Assembly (NCBI RefSeq): GCF_051020515.1
Contig: NZ_CP194857.1
Span: forward strand, 124,001-188,000
Direction: 5' to 3'
DNA from: CALKWS01 sp051020515
GTDB taxonomy: Bacteria > Actinomycetota > Actinomycetes > Actinomycetales > Beutenbergiaceae
DNA: 64,000 nucleotides
In this document: piece by piece, positions 9,302-17,727 of the stretch
Position numbering within the stretch: the first letter of the stretch is position 1
Layout of the letters: each line of letters begins with the position of its first letter
Translations under genes and position numbers: made by a program
Notes under the pieces: model-generated
What the model was told of the DNA's origin: nothing
The model's database searches: none
What the model saw: the letters and a program-made list of their open reading frames with translations, nothing else

Positions 9302-9907
9302 TCAGCCCAGCAACGGGCCCAGGTGGGTGGCCAGGGCCCGGAATGCCTGCCCCCGGTGGGAGATCGCGTTCTTCTCCGTGGGGCTCAGTTCCGCGCAGGA
9401 GAGGTCCTGCCCATCCGGGACCAGGATCGGGTCATATCCGAACCCTCCGCTGCCCCGCGGTTCGGTGAGAAGGACCCCGGGCAGGTAGCCGTGCTCGACC
9501 ACGTCGGTGCCCTCGGGGGTGGCCAGAGCCGCGGCGCAGACGAACCGGGCGCGGCGGTGCTCCGGGGCGATGTCGGCCAGTTGATCCAGCAGCAGGTTCA
9601 GGTTCGCGGTGTCGTCACCGTGGCGACCGGCCCAGCGCGCGGAGAAGATACCCGGGGCCCCGCCGAGGATGTCCACAGCCAGGCCCGAGTCGTCCGCCAC
9701 GGCGATCAGGCCGGTGTGCGCGGCGACGGCACGGGCCTTCAGCAGTGCGTTCTGGGCGAAGGTGACCCCGGTCTCGGCGACGTCCGGGGCGCCAGCCTCA
9801 CCGGCCCCGATCACATCGCCGGCCTCGAGCAGCCCGGACAGGATCTGCCGGAGTTCACCGACCTTGTGCTGGTTGTGCGTGGCCATCACCACGCGGGGCC
9901 GGCTCAC
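9302..9907 (-). CDS. rdgB: RdgB/HAM1 family non-canonical purine NTP pyrophosphatase
   Basis: A 201-residue protein with the HAM1 signatures THNQHKVGEL at the N terminus, ADDSGLAVD, SARWAGRHGD and GFGYDPI. It hydrolyses dITP, dXTP and ITP to the monophosphate, cleaning the nucleotide pool in the cytosol. Its start overlaps the stop of rph by 4 bases, the usual actinobacterial rph-rdgB order, so the two are translationally coupled. The length is normal for the family. Confidence 0.95.
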   Translation of the reverse strand: MSRPRVVMATHNQHKVGELRQILSGLLEAGDVIGAGEAGAPDVAETGVTFAQNALLKARAVAAHTGLIAVADDSGLAVDILGGAPGIFSARWAGRHGDDTANLNLLLDQLADIAPEHRRARFVCAAALATPEGTDVVEHGYLPGVLLTEPRGSGGFGYDPILVPDGQDLSCAELSPTEKNAISHRGQAFRALATHLGPLLG

Positions 9908-10674
9908 CGGCCCAGGACGCCCGGGATCGATCGAGGGGCCACGTCAGCGGACAGCGCCTGGCGCTGGCGGTCGGTCAGGTCGGCACAGCCCAACGCGGCC
10001 AGATCCAGTAGTTCCTCGAGCTGGGTACGGCTGAACGGCTCCCGCTCCGCGGTGCCCTGCACCTCCACGAACCCGCCGGACCCGGTCACCACCACGTTCA
10101 TGTCGGTGTCCGCCCGCGCGTCCTCGGGGTAGTCCAGGTCCAACATCGCTACTCCGTCGACCAGACCCACGCTGACGGCGCAGACCGAGTCTGTCAACAC
10201 CGTGGTCTTGGTGGAGATCGCCTTGTTCTGCTTGCCCCAGGCGACCGCGTCGGCCAATGCCACGTAGGCGCCGGTGATCGCCGCGGTCCGGGTGCCGCCG
10301 TCGGCCTGCAACACGTCACAGTCCAGCATGATGGTGTTCTCCCCGAGCGCGCCAGTGTCGATGATGGCGCGCAGCGAGCGTCCGATCAGGCGGGAGATCT
10401 CGTGGGTGCGTCCCCCGATCTTGCCCCGGACCGACTCCCGGTCCGAGCGGGTGTTGGTCGATCGCGGCAGCATCGCGTACTCCGCGGTCACCCAGCCCTT
10501 CCCCGACCCCCGGCGCCACCGGGGCACACCCTCGGTGAAAGAGGCGGTGCACAACACCCGGGTGCCGCCGAACTCGACCAGGACCGAGCCCTCGGCCTGA
10601 TCCGACCAGCCCCGGGTGAACCGCACCGGCCGCAACTCGGTGGTAGATCGACCTTCGGTGCGCTGGACTGTCAT
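9904..10674 (-). CDS. rph: Ribonuclease PH
   Basis: A 256-residue RNase PH, the phosphorolytic 3'-5' exonuclease that trims tRNA 3' ends. Family signatures are visible: GGTRVLCTAS, GWVTAEYAMLPRST, and the phosphate-site and hexamer region EISRLIGRSLRA, followed by IMLDCDVLQADGGTRTA. The start at 10674 (MTVQRTEGR) is preferred over an upstream ATG at 10770, because family members begin about a dozen residues before the conserved R-P-V-R segment and the extra residues look non-coding. The stop overlaps rdgB. Confidence 0.95.
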   Translation of the reverse strand: MTVQRTEGRSTTELRPVRFTRGWSDQAEGSVLVEFGGTRVLCTASFTEGVPRWRRGSGKGWVTAEYAMLPRSTNTRSDRESVRGKIGGRTHEISRLIGRSLRAIIDTGALGENTIMLDCDVLQADGGTRTAAITGAYVALADAVAWGKQNKAISTKTTVLTDSVCAVSVGLVDGVAMLDLDYPEDARADTDMNVVVTGSGGFVEVQGTAEREPFSRTQLEELLDLAALGCADLTDRQRQALSADVAPRSIPGVLGR

Positions 10675-10745
10675 GGTTACCGACCCTAAAGCACGTTCGG
10701 CGGTGCCCGGTCCACAACGGACCCCGGATGGCCCACACTGTGCAG

Positions 10746-11816
10746 ATGCGCGCTGTCGTCTACGAGGCATTCGGGCAGATGCCCGCCGTCCGGGAGGTTC
10801 CGGACCTCGAGCCCGAGCCCGACGCCGCGGTGGTCTCGGTGGAGGCGACCGGATTGTGCCGCAGCGACTGGCACGGCTGGGCCGGTCACGACCGTGACAT
10901 CGCGGTGCCGCACGTGCCCGGCCACGAGTTCGTCGGGCGCGTGGTCGCTACCGGCGCAGCGGTGGCGTCGGTGCAGGTGGGTCAGCGGATCATCGCCCCG
11001 TTCGTGTGCGGGTGCGGGGTGTGCCCCCAATGCACCGATGGCCAAGCGCAGGTGTGCCCGGACCAGACCCAGCCCGGGTTCACCCACTGGGGATCCTTCG
11101 CCGAGCAGGTTCGAGTGCGGCACGCCGACTTCAACGCCGTCGTCGTCCCTGAGCGCCTGGACCCGCTCGCCCTGGTGGGGTTGGGCTGCCGGTTCGCCAC
11201 CGCCTTCGCCGGCCTGCATCACCGTGCCCAGGTGCGGCCCGGTGAGCGCCTGGCGGTGATCGGCGCCGGTGGGGTGGGGCTCTCGGCGGTGATGATCGGC
11301 GCGGCCCTGGGTGCCGAGGTGATCGCGGTGGACCGGGCCCCGGCAGCGCTGACGTTGGCCCGGGCCGCCGGAGCGGCACACACGGTACTGGCCGGAACCG
11401 CTGACCCGGAGGGCCTCGCCGCGCAGGTGCGCCGGTTCGGTCCGGTGCAGGTGAGCCTGGAAGCCCTGGGCCGGGCGGAGACCACCCGTGCTGCACTGCT
11501 CAGTCTGGCTCCCCGCGGACGGCACGTGCAGATCGGTCTGTTCGCCGAGGAACCATCGCTTCCGGTGGGCGCGATCATCGCGCGGGAACTGGCGTTCCTG
11601 GGTTCCCACGGAATGGCCGCCGCCCAGTACGGGCCGATGCTGGGCCTGGTCGTCGCCGGGACGTTGCGCCCGGCGGACCTGGTCACCCGCCAGATCACGC
11701 TGGACGAGGTTCCCCGGGCGCTGGCACGGATGGACCGGGACCCGGCTCCGGGGATCACGGTGGTCCGGCCCACCCCTACCGGCGACGGCGACGGCAGCAG
11801 CACGCTCACGGCATGA
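10746..11816 (+). CDS. Zinc-dependent alcohol dehydrogenase family protein
   Basis: A 356-residue medium-chain dehydrogenase. The catalytic zinc site is C38 (LCRSDWHGW) with H60-E61 (GHEFVGR). The structural zinc loop is CGCGVCPQC plus C104, so the protein keeps both zinc sites. The Rossmann motif GAGGVG lies near residue 180. It belongs to the zinc-dependent alcohol dehydrogenase group annotated near AdhP-like enzymes; the substrate is unknown. The in-frame ATG at 10728 is rejected in favour of 10746 (MRAVVYEAFG), which matches the family start. It is divergent from rph with about 70 bases between starts. Confidence 0.88.
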   Translation: MRAVVYEAFGQMPAVREVPDLEPEPDAAVVSVEATGLCRSDWHGWAGHDRDIAVPHVPGHEFVGRVVATGAAVASVQVGQRIIAPFVCGCGVCPQCTDGQAQVCPDQTQPGFTHWGSFAEQVRVRHADFNAVVVPERLDPLALVGLGCRFATAFAGLHHRAQVRPGERLAVIGAGGVGLSAVMIGAALGAEVIAVDRAPAALTLARAAGAAHTVLAGTADPEGLAAQVRRFGPVQVSLEALGRAETTRAALLSLAPRGRHVQIGLFAEEPSLPVGAIIARELAFLGSHGMAAAQYGPMLGLVVAGTLRPADLVTRQITLDEVPRALARMDRDPAPGITVVRPTPTGDGDGSSTLTA

Positions 11817-11839
11817 CGAGCCGTGCTGCGGGTCTCGAG

Positions 11840-11880
11840 GGCGAGCCTGCGCGCTCAGGGCGATACCCGCAGGGCTCGCC
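11840..11880. terminator. Imperfect hairpin between convergent genes
   Basis: GGCGAGCCTGCG at 11840-11851 pairs with CGCAGGGCTCGCC at 11868-11880 apart from one bulged base, with an outer GCGGGT/ACCCGC pair nested around it. It sits between the convergent stops of the alcohol dehydrogenase (11816) and ppc (11931). No T-tract follows, so a bidirectional terminator role is likely but not proven. Confidence 0.45.
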
Positions 11881-11911
11881 GTCGGTAGGCACGCTCGCCG
11901 TCGGTAGGCAC
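11874..11911. repeat. Two tandem copies of a 19-base unit
   Basis: The unit GCTCGCCGTCGGTAGGCAC occurs at 11874-11892 and again, identical, at 11893-11911. A third degraded start (GCTCGGCG) follows. The first copy overlaps the right arm of the hairpin at 11840-11880. It is non-coding, in the gap after ppc. Confidence 0.8.
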
Positions 11912-11930
11912 GCTCGGCGGCGGCGGGCAC

Positions 11931-14675
11931 TCAGCCGGTGTTCTGCAGGCCTGCGGCCACTCCGTTCACCGACAACAACATGACCCGGCGCAGTTGGTCG
12001 TCCACGTCCTCCCCCTCATCGGCGCGTAGCGCCCGCAACGCACGGAGCTGGATCAGCGAGAGCGCGTCGACGTAGGGGCTGCGCAGCTGCACCGCCCGGC
12101 CCAGCACGCTGTGGCCGGCGAGCAACCGGTCCTGCTCGGTGATGTCCACCACCCACTGGCGGGTCAGGACCATCTCCTCCATCACCAACTCGCTCAGGTC
12201 CTCCCGGTCGCCCAGATCCAAGTAGCGGCGGGCGATCCGCTCGTCGGTCTTGGCCAGGGACATCTCCACGTTGTCGATCATGGTGGTGAACAGCGGCCAG
12301 CGCCGGTAGGCCTCCCGCAGCCGCTGCAGGTCCCCCACCGCGGCCAGCGCCGAGCCGAGCCCGAACCAGCCGGTCAGGTTGATCCGGGCCTGGGTCCAGG
12401 CGAACACCCACGGGATCGCGCGCAGGTCCTCCAGCGACTCCACGCTGAGGCCGCGCCGGGCCGGGCGCGAACCCAGTGCCAGCCAGCCGACCCCCTCCTG
12501 CGGGGTCACCTCGGCGAACCAGCCCGGGAAACCCTCGGCGTGCACCAGCTGGAAGAACCGGTCCCGGGACACCCGGTCCATGGTGGCGGCGACGTCGGCG
12601 AAGTCCTCGGCCGCGGTGGCGTTGCGCTGCTCGATGTGCGGGGTGGAGGCCAGCAGCGTGGCCGCCGCCACCTGTTCGATGTGCCGGGCCGCGATCACCG
12701 GGTCCCCGTAGCGGGCGAAGATCACCTCGCCCTGTTCGGTGAGCTTGAACCGGCCGTCCACCGACCCGGGCGGCTGGGACATCAGGGCCCGGTTGGCCGG
12801 TCCGCCACCGCGGCCCAGGGCGCCCCCACGACCGTGGAACAGGGTGAGGGTGATGTCGTTGTCCTTGGCCCACCGGGTGATCCGCGACTGCGCCTCATAC
12901 AGCGCCAGGGTGGCCGCGACCGGGCCGACGTCCTTGGAGGAGTCCGAGTACCCGAGCATGACCTCCAAGCGTCTACCGGTGGCCTCCAGGCGGGCGCGCA
13001 CCTGGGGCAGCTCGATCATCTCGTCCAGTACCTCGGTGCTGTTCTTCAGGTCCTGGTGCGTCTCGAACAGGGGGATCACGTCCAACACCGGCGCCTCCTG
13101 CTCCGAGCCCAGTGCGGCCACCGCCAGCCGGAACACGTTCGCCAGGTCGGTGGCCGAGGTGGTGAAGGAGACGATGTAGCGCCGGGCGGCCAACTCCCCG
13201 TAGCGGTCCTGGATCGCCCCGATGGAGCGGAAGGTCTCCAGCACCTCCTCGCTCATCTCGCTGAGTTCCTCATCGGCGTCGATCTGGGCCAGGGTCGCCG
13301 AGTGCACCTTGGCGTGCTGGCGGACCTCCAGTTCAGCCAGGTGGAACCCGAAGGTCTGCACCTGCCAGATCAGTTCCTGGATCTCGCCGTAGGCCTTGCG
13401 CTTCTCTCCCACCTGGGCCAGGGAGGTCTGCACCACCTCGAGGTCGGCGAGCAACTCATCGGCGTCGCCGTAGGCCAGATCGGCGTCGCGCTGCCGGGTG
13501 GCCGCGATGCGCTCGGCGATCATCAGCACCACCCGGCGGTAGGGCTCGTCCGGGGACCGGGTTGCGATGTCGGAGGTCAGTTCCGCGGCGAGGCGGCGCT
13601 GACGGTTCCACAGCGCTTCCAACTCCGCGGTGGTCGGGGGGGTGGTGTGGGAGTCCAGAGTCAGACCGCGTCCGATCCGCTGCGCCACCCGCTCCAACCC
13701 GAGCAGCACGTGCTCGTTGGCGATCGCGGCGGCGGCTCGGGTGATGCCGGAGGTGACGTTGGGGTTACCGTCCCGGTCCGCCCCGATCCAGGAACCCAGG
13801 CGCACGAACGCGCGCGATCGAGGTTCACGGCTCACCGCGTGGTCCCCGTCGAGCAGATCGTCCAGCCGCCGGTACATCTGCGGCAACACGCTGAACAGAG
13901 TCTGGTCGAACACACCCATCGCGGTGCGGACCTCATCCAGCGGGGTGGGCTTGTCCGCCCGCAGCGGGGAGGTGCGCCACAGGGTGTCCACCTCCGACAG
14001 CAGCGCGCGCTGCACGTCCCCGCGTTCGCGGGCACTCAGCCGCTGGTCATCCCACTGCCCGACGAGTTCGCTGATCCGCCGGATGCACGAGGACACGGCG
14101 CGCCGCCGGGCCTCGGTGGGGTGGGCGGTCAGCACCGGGCGGAACTCCAGCGCCTCGACTCGGGCGAAGGCCTCCTCCCGGCCCACCTGGTCGGTGAGGA
14201 ACTCCAGCGCCTGGGCCATCGAGTCCTCCGGCGGACGGCCGCTGGCCGTGGGCGAGCCTCCCACCTGGTCGCGTTCGCGGAGCACCCGGACCCGGTGGAA
14301 CTCCTCGGCCAGGTTCACCAGGTGGAAGTAGGCGCTGAACGCCCGGGCCACGTCCTCGGCCCGCTCCAGCGTGAAGGAGTCAACCAGTTCCTCAGCCTGG
14401 GTGAAGGCGTCCGAGCCGGGTTCGGAGTAGGCGGTGATGGTCAGTTCACGCAGCCGCTCGACGTCATCGAGCAGATCCTGCCCACCGGATTCGGCCAGCA
14501 CGGTGCCGAGCATGCCGCCCAGCATCCGCACGTCGTTTCGCAGTGCCTCGGGCACCTCCATCGCCGCTCCGGTCCGGGAGCCGGACGCCAGGTGCTCGGC
14601 CGGCGTGGCTGCGCTCTCGGCGTCCTGGGCCGACGTGCTGACGTCCGTGGCTGGTGTCTCGGGTCTGATCGACAT
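11931..14675 (-). CDS. ppc: Phosphoenolpyruvate carboxylase
   Basis: A 914-residue PEP carboxylase, normal for actinobacteria. It makes oxaloacetate from PEP and bicarbonate to refill the TCA cycle in the cytosol. Signatures present: VLTAHPTEARRR with the catalytic histidine, GSWIGADRDGNPNV, the glycine-rich loop FHGRGGALGRGGGP, and the C-terminal QNTG. The start at 14675 (MSIRPETPA) is chosen over 14723 because the longer N terminus is basic and unlike the family. An unusual Ala/Thr/Ser-rich leader of about 40 residues precedes the conserved region, so a later start at MEVPEAL cannot be excluded. It stands alone, with convergent and same-strand neighbours well separated. Confidence 0.94.
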   Translation of the reverse strand: MSIRPETPATDVSTSAQDAESAATPAEHLASGSRTGAAMEVPEALRNDVRMLGGMLGTVLAESGGQDLLDDVERLRELTITAYSEPGSDAFTQAEELVDSFTLERAEDVARAFSAYFHLVNLAEEFHRVRVLRERDQVGGSPTASGRPPEDSMAQALEFLTDQVGREEAFARVEALEFRPVLTAHPTEARRRAVSSCIRRISELVGQWDDQRLSARERGDVQRALLSEVDTLWRTSPLRADKPTPLDEVRTAMGVFDQTLFSVLPQMYRRLDDLLDGDHAVSREPRSRAFVRLGSWIGADRDGNPNVTSGITRAAAAIANEHVLLGLERVAQRIGRGLTLDSHTTPPTTAELEALWNRQRRLAAELTSDIATRSPDEPYRRVVLMIAERIAATRQRDADLAYGDADELLADLEVVQTSLAQVGEKRKAYGEIQELIWQVQTFGFHLAELEVRQHAKVHSATLAQIDADEELSEMSEEVLETFRSIGAIQDRYGELAARRYIVSFTTSATDLANVFRLAVAALGSEQEAPVLDVIPLFETHQDLKNSTEVLDEMIELPQVRARLEATGRRLEVMLGYSDSSKDVGPVAATLALYEAQSRITRWAKDNDITLTLFHGRGGALGRGGGPANRALMSQPPGSVDGRFKLTEQGEVIFARYGDPVIAARHIEQVAAATLLASTPHIEQRNATAAEDFADVAATMDRVSRDRFFQLVHAEGFPGWFAEVTPQEGVGWLALGSRPARRGLSVESLEDLRAIPWVFAWTQARINLTGWFGLGSALAAVGDLQRLREAYRRWPLFTTMIDNVEMSLAKTDERIARRYLDLGDREDLSELVMEEMVLTRQWVVDITEQDRLLAGHSVLGRAVQLRSPYVDALSLIQLRALRALRADEGEDVDDQLRRVMLLSVNGVAAGLQNTG

Positions 14676-14837
14676 GATCGAAAGCGTAACGAGTTCTTGG
14701 GCCTTCCTTGTACGCCGTCTCATGAACGGTTACCCAATGGCATGGAAATCACCCAGAACGCGTGACGCCGATCACCCCGACCGGTCAGGAACGCACAGTT
14801 CATCACCGGCCACCCCGCCAGACAACCGATGCGCCGG

Positions 14838-15611
14838 TCAGATCAACCAGGTAGCACCGGGTTCGGCGACCTCGATCGGTCCGGCGTAGGTGCCGGTCGC
14901 CTCGGTGCGTACGGTGGCGGCGCACGTCCAGGGCGGGATGTGGGTGAGAATCAGGCGCCCGGCGCGCGCCTCGGTGGCCAGCTGTCCGGCGCGCAGCCCG
15001 GTCAGGTGGATCCCGCGCACCTGGTCGCGCTCCTCCTGGAAGGCGGCCTCGGACAGCAGCACGTGGGCGTCGCGGGCGGCCAGGGTCACGCCGGCGCAAT
15101 GGTCGGTGTCCCCGGTGTACGTGAGCACCCGGGGCCCAGCGCCCTCGGCGGACGGTCCGGTGATCCGCATGGCGTAGGCGGGGACGGGATGCTCCACCTC
15201 GAATGGTTCGATCACGAACGGACCCAGGTGCACCGGTGTGCCGGGCTGCCAGGTGGTGACGGTGAAGGCGTGATCGGGATTGCCGGACTCCCCGCACAAC
15301 TGGGCGATCCGAGCGCGGGTACCTGCCGGGCCATAGACCGGCACCGGGGGGCGCGGGGCGCCCGGGCCGTAGCGGATCAGTACCTCCAGCCCGGCCAGGT
15401 CGGCGATGTGGTCGGCATGCAGGTGCGAGACCAGCACCGCGTCCACCTGCGCGGGGTCCACGTAGCGCATCGCCTGCCCCGCCGCTCCGGGCCCCAGGTC
15501 CAGCAGCACCTGCCAGGTGCGGTCGCCGTCGTGGGCCTGCAGCAGGTAGCACGAGGCCGCCGACTCCGGCCCGGAGATCGACCCGGAACTGCCCACGACC
15601 GTCAGTTTCAT
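14838..15611 (-). CDS. MBL fold metallo-hydrolase (RNase Z/phosphodiesterase-like)
   Basis: A 257-residue metallo-beta-lactamase-fold protein with HLHADH, a later YTGDTD aspartate motif and the C-terminal histidine motif THIPPW. It belongs to the group found in actinobacteria between murI and rph. Members resemble RNase Z and cyclic-nucleotide phosphodiesterases, but the true substrate is unknown. It overlaps murI by 4 bases (15608-15611), indicating translational coupling. In many relatives rph-rdgB follows directly; here ppc and an alcohol dehydrogenase intervene. Confidence 0.88.
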   Translation of the reverse strand: MKLTVVGSSGSISGPESAASCYLLQAHDGDRTWQVLLDLGPGAAGQAMRYVDPAQVDAVLVSHLHADHIADLAGLEVLIRYGPGAPRPPVPVYGPAGTRARIAQLCGESGNPDHAFTVTTWQPGTPVHLGPFVIEPFEVEHPVPAYAMRITGPSAEGAGPRVLTYTGDTDHCAGVTLAARDAHVLLSEAAFQEERDQVRGIHLTGLRAGQLATEARAGRLILTHIPPWTCAATVRTEATGTYAGPIEVAEPGATWLI

Positions 15612-16507
15612 CCCCGTGCCCCACTTCCCCCTCGTGTCCGTACCCCGGGCACCGGCTCCGCTCCCGGGCCCGCGGCGACGGTGATCTTCGGGATCTCACC
15701 GGTGATCTCCACCGCGCTGTGCGAGCCGACCTCCGGTCCCAGGAATCGGTGGGCCAGGTCATCGAAGGCATCGGTGTCCCCGGTGGCGAGGAACCTGTGC
15801 ACCGGGGCGGCACCGTCATCACGCACCAGGTCATGGGCCAGGAGCGCCCGATAGACGTCCTTGGCGGTCTCCTCCGCGGAGGAGACCAGGGTCACGTCAT
15901 CGCCCATCACGTACTGGAGCACCCCGGTCAGCAACGGATAGTGGGTACACCCCAGCACCAGGGTGTCCACCTGCGCCCGGCGCAACGGGGCAAGGTACTC
16001 CGCGGCAGCCTCCAGCACGTCACCACCGGCGGTGATCCCGCGTTCGACGAACTCCACGAAGCGAGGCGCCGCCGCCGTGGTCAGGTCCAGGTGCGTCGCT
16101 GCGGCGAAGGCGTCCTCGTAGGCCTGGGAGGTGATCGTCGCCTGCGTGGCCACCACACCCACCTTGTGGTTGCGGGTCATCGCCACCGCCCGGCGCACGG
16201 CCGGCTGGATCACCTCCACCACGGGGATGCCACGGCTGCCGGTGTAGCGCTCGCGGGCATCGCGCAGCACTGCCGCGGAGGCGGAGTTACAGGCGATCAC
16301 CAACATCTTCACACCGGAGTCCACCAGATCGTCCATCACCCGCAGCGCGTGCGCACGAACCTGGGCGATCGACAGCGGGCCGTAGGGGCCGTGGGCGGTG
16401 TCGCCGACGTAGCGCACCGACTCCCCCGGCACCTGGTCGAGTACGGCGCGGGCCACGGTCAGCCCGCCCACGCCGGAGTCGAAGATCCCGATCGGTGCCT
16501 GCTTCAT
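15608..16507 (-). CDS. murI: Glutamate racemase
   Basis: A 299-residue glutamate racemase, which makes D-glutamate for peptidoglycan. The two catalytic cysteines are present: C73 in IACNSAS (the usual form is ACNTAS, so Thr is replaced by Ser) and C187 in LVLGCTHYPLL. The N terminus IGIFDSGVGGLTV carries the conserved catalytic Asp/Ser pair. The C-terminal tail of about 25 residues is Pro/Gly/Arg-rich and not conserved. It heads a coupled pair with the MBL hydrolase. Confidence 0.95.
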   Translation of the reverse strand: MKQAPIGIFDSGVGGLTVARAVLDQVPGESVRYVGDTAHGPYGPLSIAQVRAHALRVMDDLVDSGVKMLVIACNSASAAVLRDARERYTGSRGIPVVEVIQPAVRRAVAMTRNHKVGVVATQATITSQAYEDAFAAATHLDLTTAAAPRFVEFVERGITAGGDVLEAAAEYLAPLRRAQVDTLVLGCTHYPLLTGVLQYVMGDDVTLVSSAEETAKDVYRALLAHDLVRDDGAAPVHRFLATGDTDAFDDLAHRFLGPEVGSHSAVEITGEIPKITVAAGPGAEPVPGVRTRGGSGARG

Positions 16508-16546
16508 CGCCCCCAGCTTAGCCCGGCGACCGGGGTCGCAGGAGCG

Positions 16547-17320
16547 TCAGTCCTGGAGTGTAGGCAACATCACCTGGACCAGGGACTCCTGCAACCAGGT
16601 GAAAGCCGAGTACACACTCGCCAGTGCCAGCCGCAGATCCTCCTCCTCGCTGCTGCCGGGACGGCCCGATGTGGTGGACAGCGCGTAGATCTCCTCGGCG
16701 TCGGCATCGGAGCGTATCCCCAGCCGCTCGGACAGCACCAGGCGCACATCGGTCATCGCGGCCGCCCAGTCCATCGCCTCCTCCGGCGGCACGGTGAGTT
16801 TGATGCCCGGGGCACGCAGCGCCGCCCAGACCATCCGCAGCCGGGCGATCTTGTCGTTGCGCAACTCATCCTGGGTAAGGCGACGGAACTCTGCGGCCAG
16901 TTCGGGATCGTCACGGCTGGCGGCGGGCAGCAGCCGGGCCAGGGCCGGGTCGGCGGGCTCGGGCACGTCCTGGCCGAGCCGGGCCAGTTGCTCCTCCATA
17001 CCCTCGGCCGCGTCGTCCTCATCCCCCGTGGCTCCGGCATCCTCCGGCCCGTTCGTGGCCGCGCCGCCGCCACCGCCGGAGACCGCTGCGGAATCCGGGT
17101 GGGACCCCTCGCCCGTTCCCGGTCCGGCACCGGCATCGGGACCGGCAGGGCCGTGGTGAGCCCCGTCGTCGGCCTCCTGCCCCGGGCCGCCGGGTGCCAG
17201 GTCCCGGGGAGGATCGCCCAGCAGCGTGGCGGTGTCGGCGATCACCCCTGCCAGGATGGAGCGTTCGGTTGGGTCGAGTTCGGCCACATAACGGCCACGA
17301 CGGCGTACGAACGCGCGCAT
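16547..17320 (-). CDS. DUF2017 family protein
   Basis: A 257-residue actinobacterial protein that starts MRAFVRRRGR and ends in a helical region with repeated Leu/Arg positions, as in DUF2017. A long acidic, Gly/Pro-rich insertion occupies roughly residues 45-105 and is probably disordered. The start at 17320 overlaps the clpS stop by one base (TGATG), so the two are coupled. The function is unknown. The conserved linkage with clpS suggests a role in regulated proteolysis, but this is inference. Confidence 0.82.
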   Translation of the reverse strand: MRAFVRRRGRYVAELDPTERSILAGVIADTATLLGDPPRDLAPGGPGQEADDGAHHGPAGPDAGAGPGTGEGSHPDSAAVSGGGGGAATNGPEDAGATGDEDDAAEGMEEQLARLGQDVPEPADPALARLLPAASRDDPELAAEFRRLTQDELRNDKIARLRMVWAALRAPGIKLTVPPEEAMDWAAAMTDVRLVLSERLGIRSDADAEEIYALSTTSGRPGSSEEEDLRLALASVYSAFTWLQESLVQVMLPTLQD

Positions 17321-17613
17321 CAGGCCCCCTCCTGGTCCAGCGTCGCCCACAGGCCGTAGGAGTGCATGGCCTGCACGTGCGCCTCCATCTTCTCCCGCGC
17401 CCCGGAGGCCACGACCGCCTTGCCCTCATGGTGGACCTGGAGCATCAACTCGGTGGCCTTCTGCTCGGAATAGCCGAAGTAGGACCGGAACACGTAGGCC
17501 ACGTAACTCATCAGGTTCACCGGGTCGTTCCACACGATGGTGCGCCAGACCTTGTCCGGTTCCGTGCGCGCGCCGATGCCCACCTCGGTGTCGGTGTCCG
17601 GTGCGGCGGTCAT
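17320..17613 (-). CDS. clpS: ATP-dependent Clp protease adaptor ClpS
   Basis: A 97-residue ClpS, the adaptor that delivers N-degron substrates to the Clp AAA+ protease. Conserved positions are visible: VWNDPVNLMSYV (N-degron pocket), FGYSEQKATELM, VHHEGKAVV and REKMEAH. The ATG at 17613 is preferred over 17649 because it leaves the typical short disordered N terminus. It is read with the DUF2017 gene and is divergent from pncB, a common actinobacterial arrangement. Confidence 0.95.
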   Translation of the reverse strand: MTAAPDTDTEVGIGARTEPDKVWRTIVWNDPVNLMSYVAYVFRSYFGYSEQKATELMLQVHHEGKAVVASGAREKMEAHVQAMHSYGLWATLDQEGA

Positions 17614-17727
17614 GCCACCAGGGTAGGCCCCGAGTGCCGAGCAGCCCATCCGGTGCCCGCCCGCGGCGGCCCGGCCACGGAGGCACCCGCTGTCTCTGCT
17701 GCGGTGAAGTCAGTAGGGTCGGGCGCT

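Noticed and set aside
12111..14765. An 884-codon open frame antisense to ppc.
   Set aside because: It is the exact shadow of a strongly conserved gene in GC-rich DNA. The translation is Gly/Arg/His/Leu-rich with no family features.
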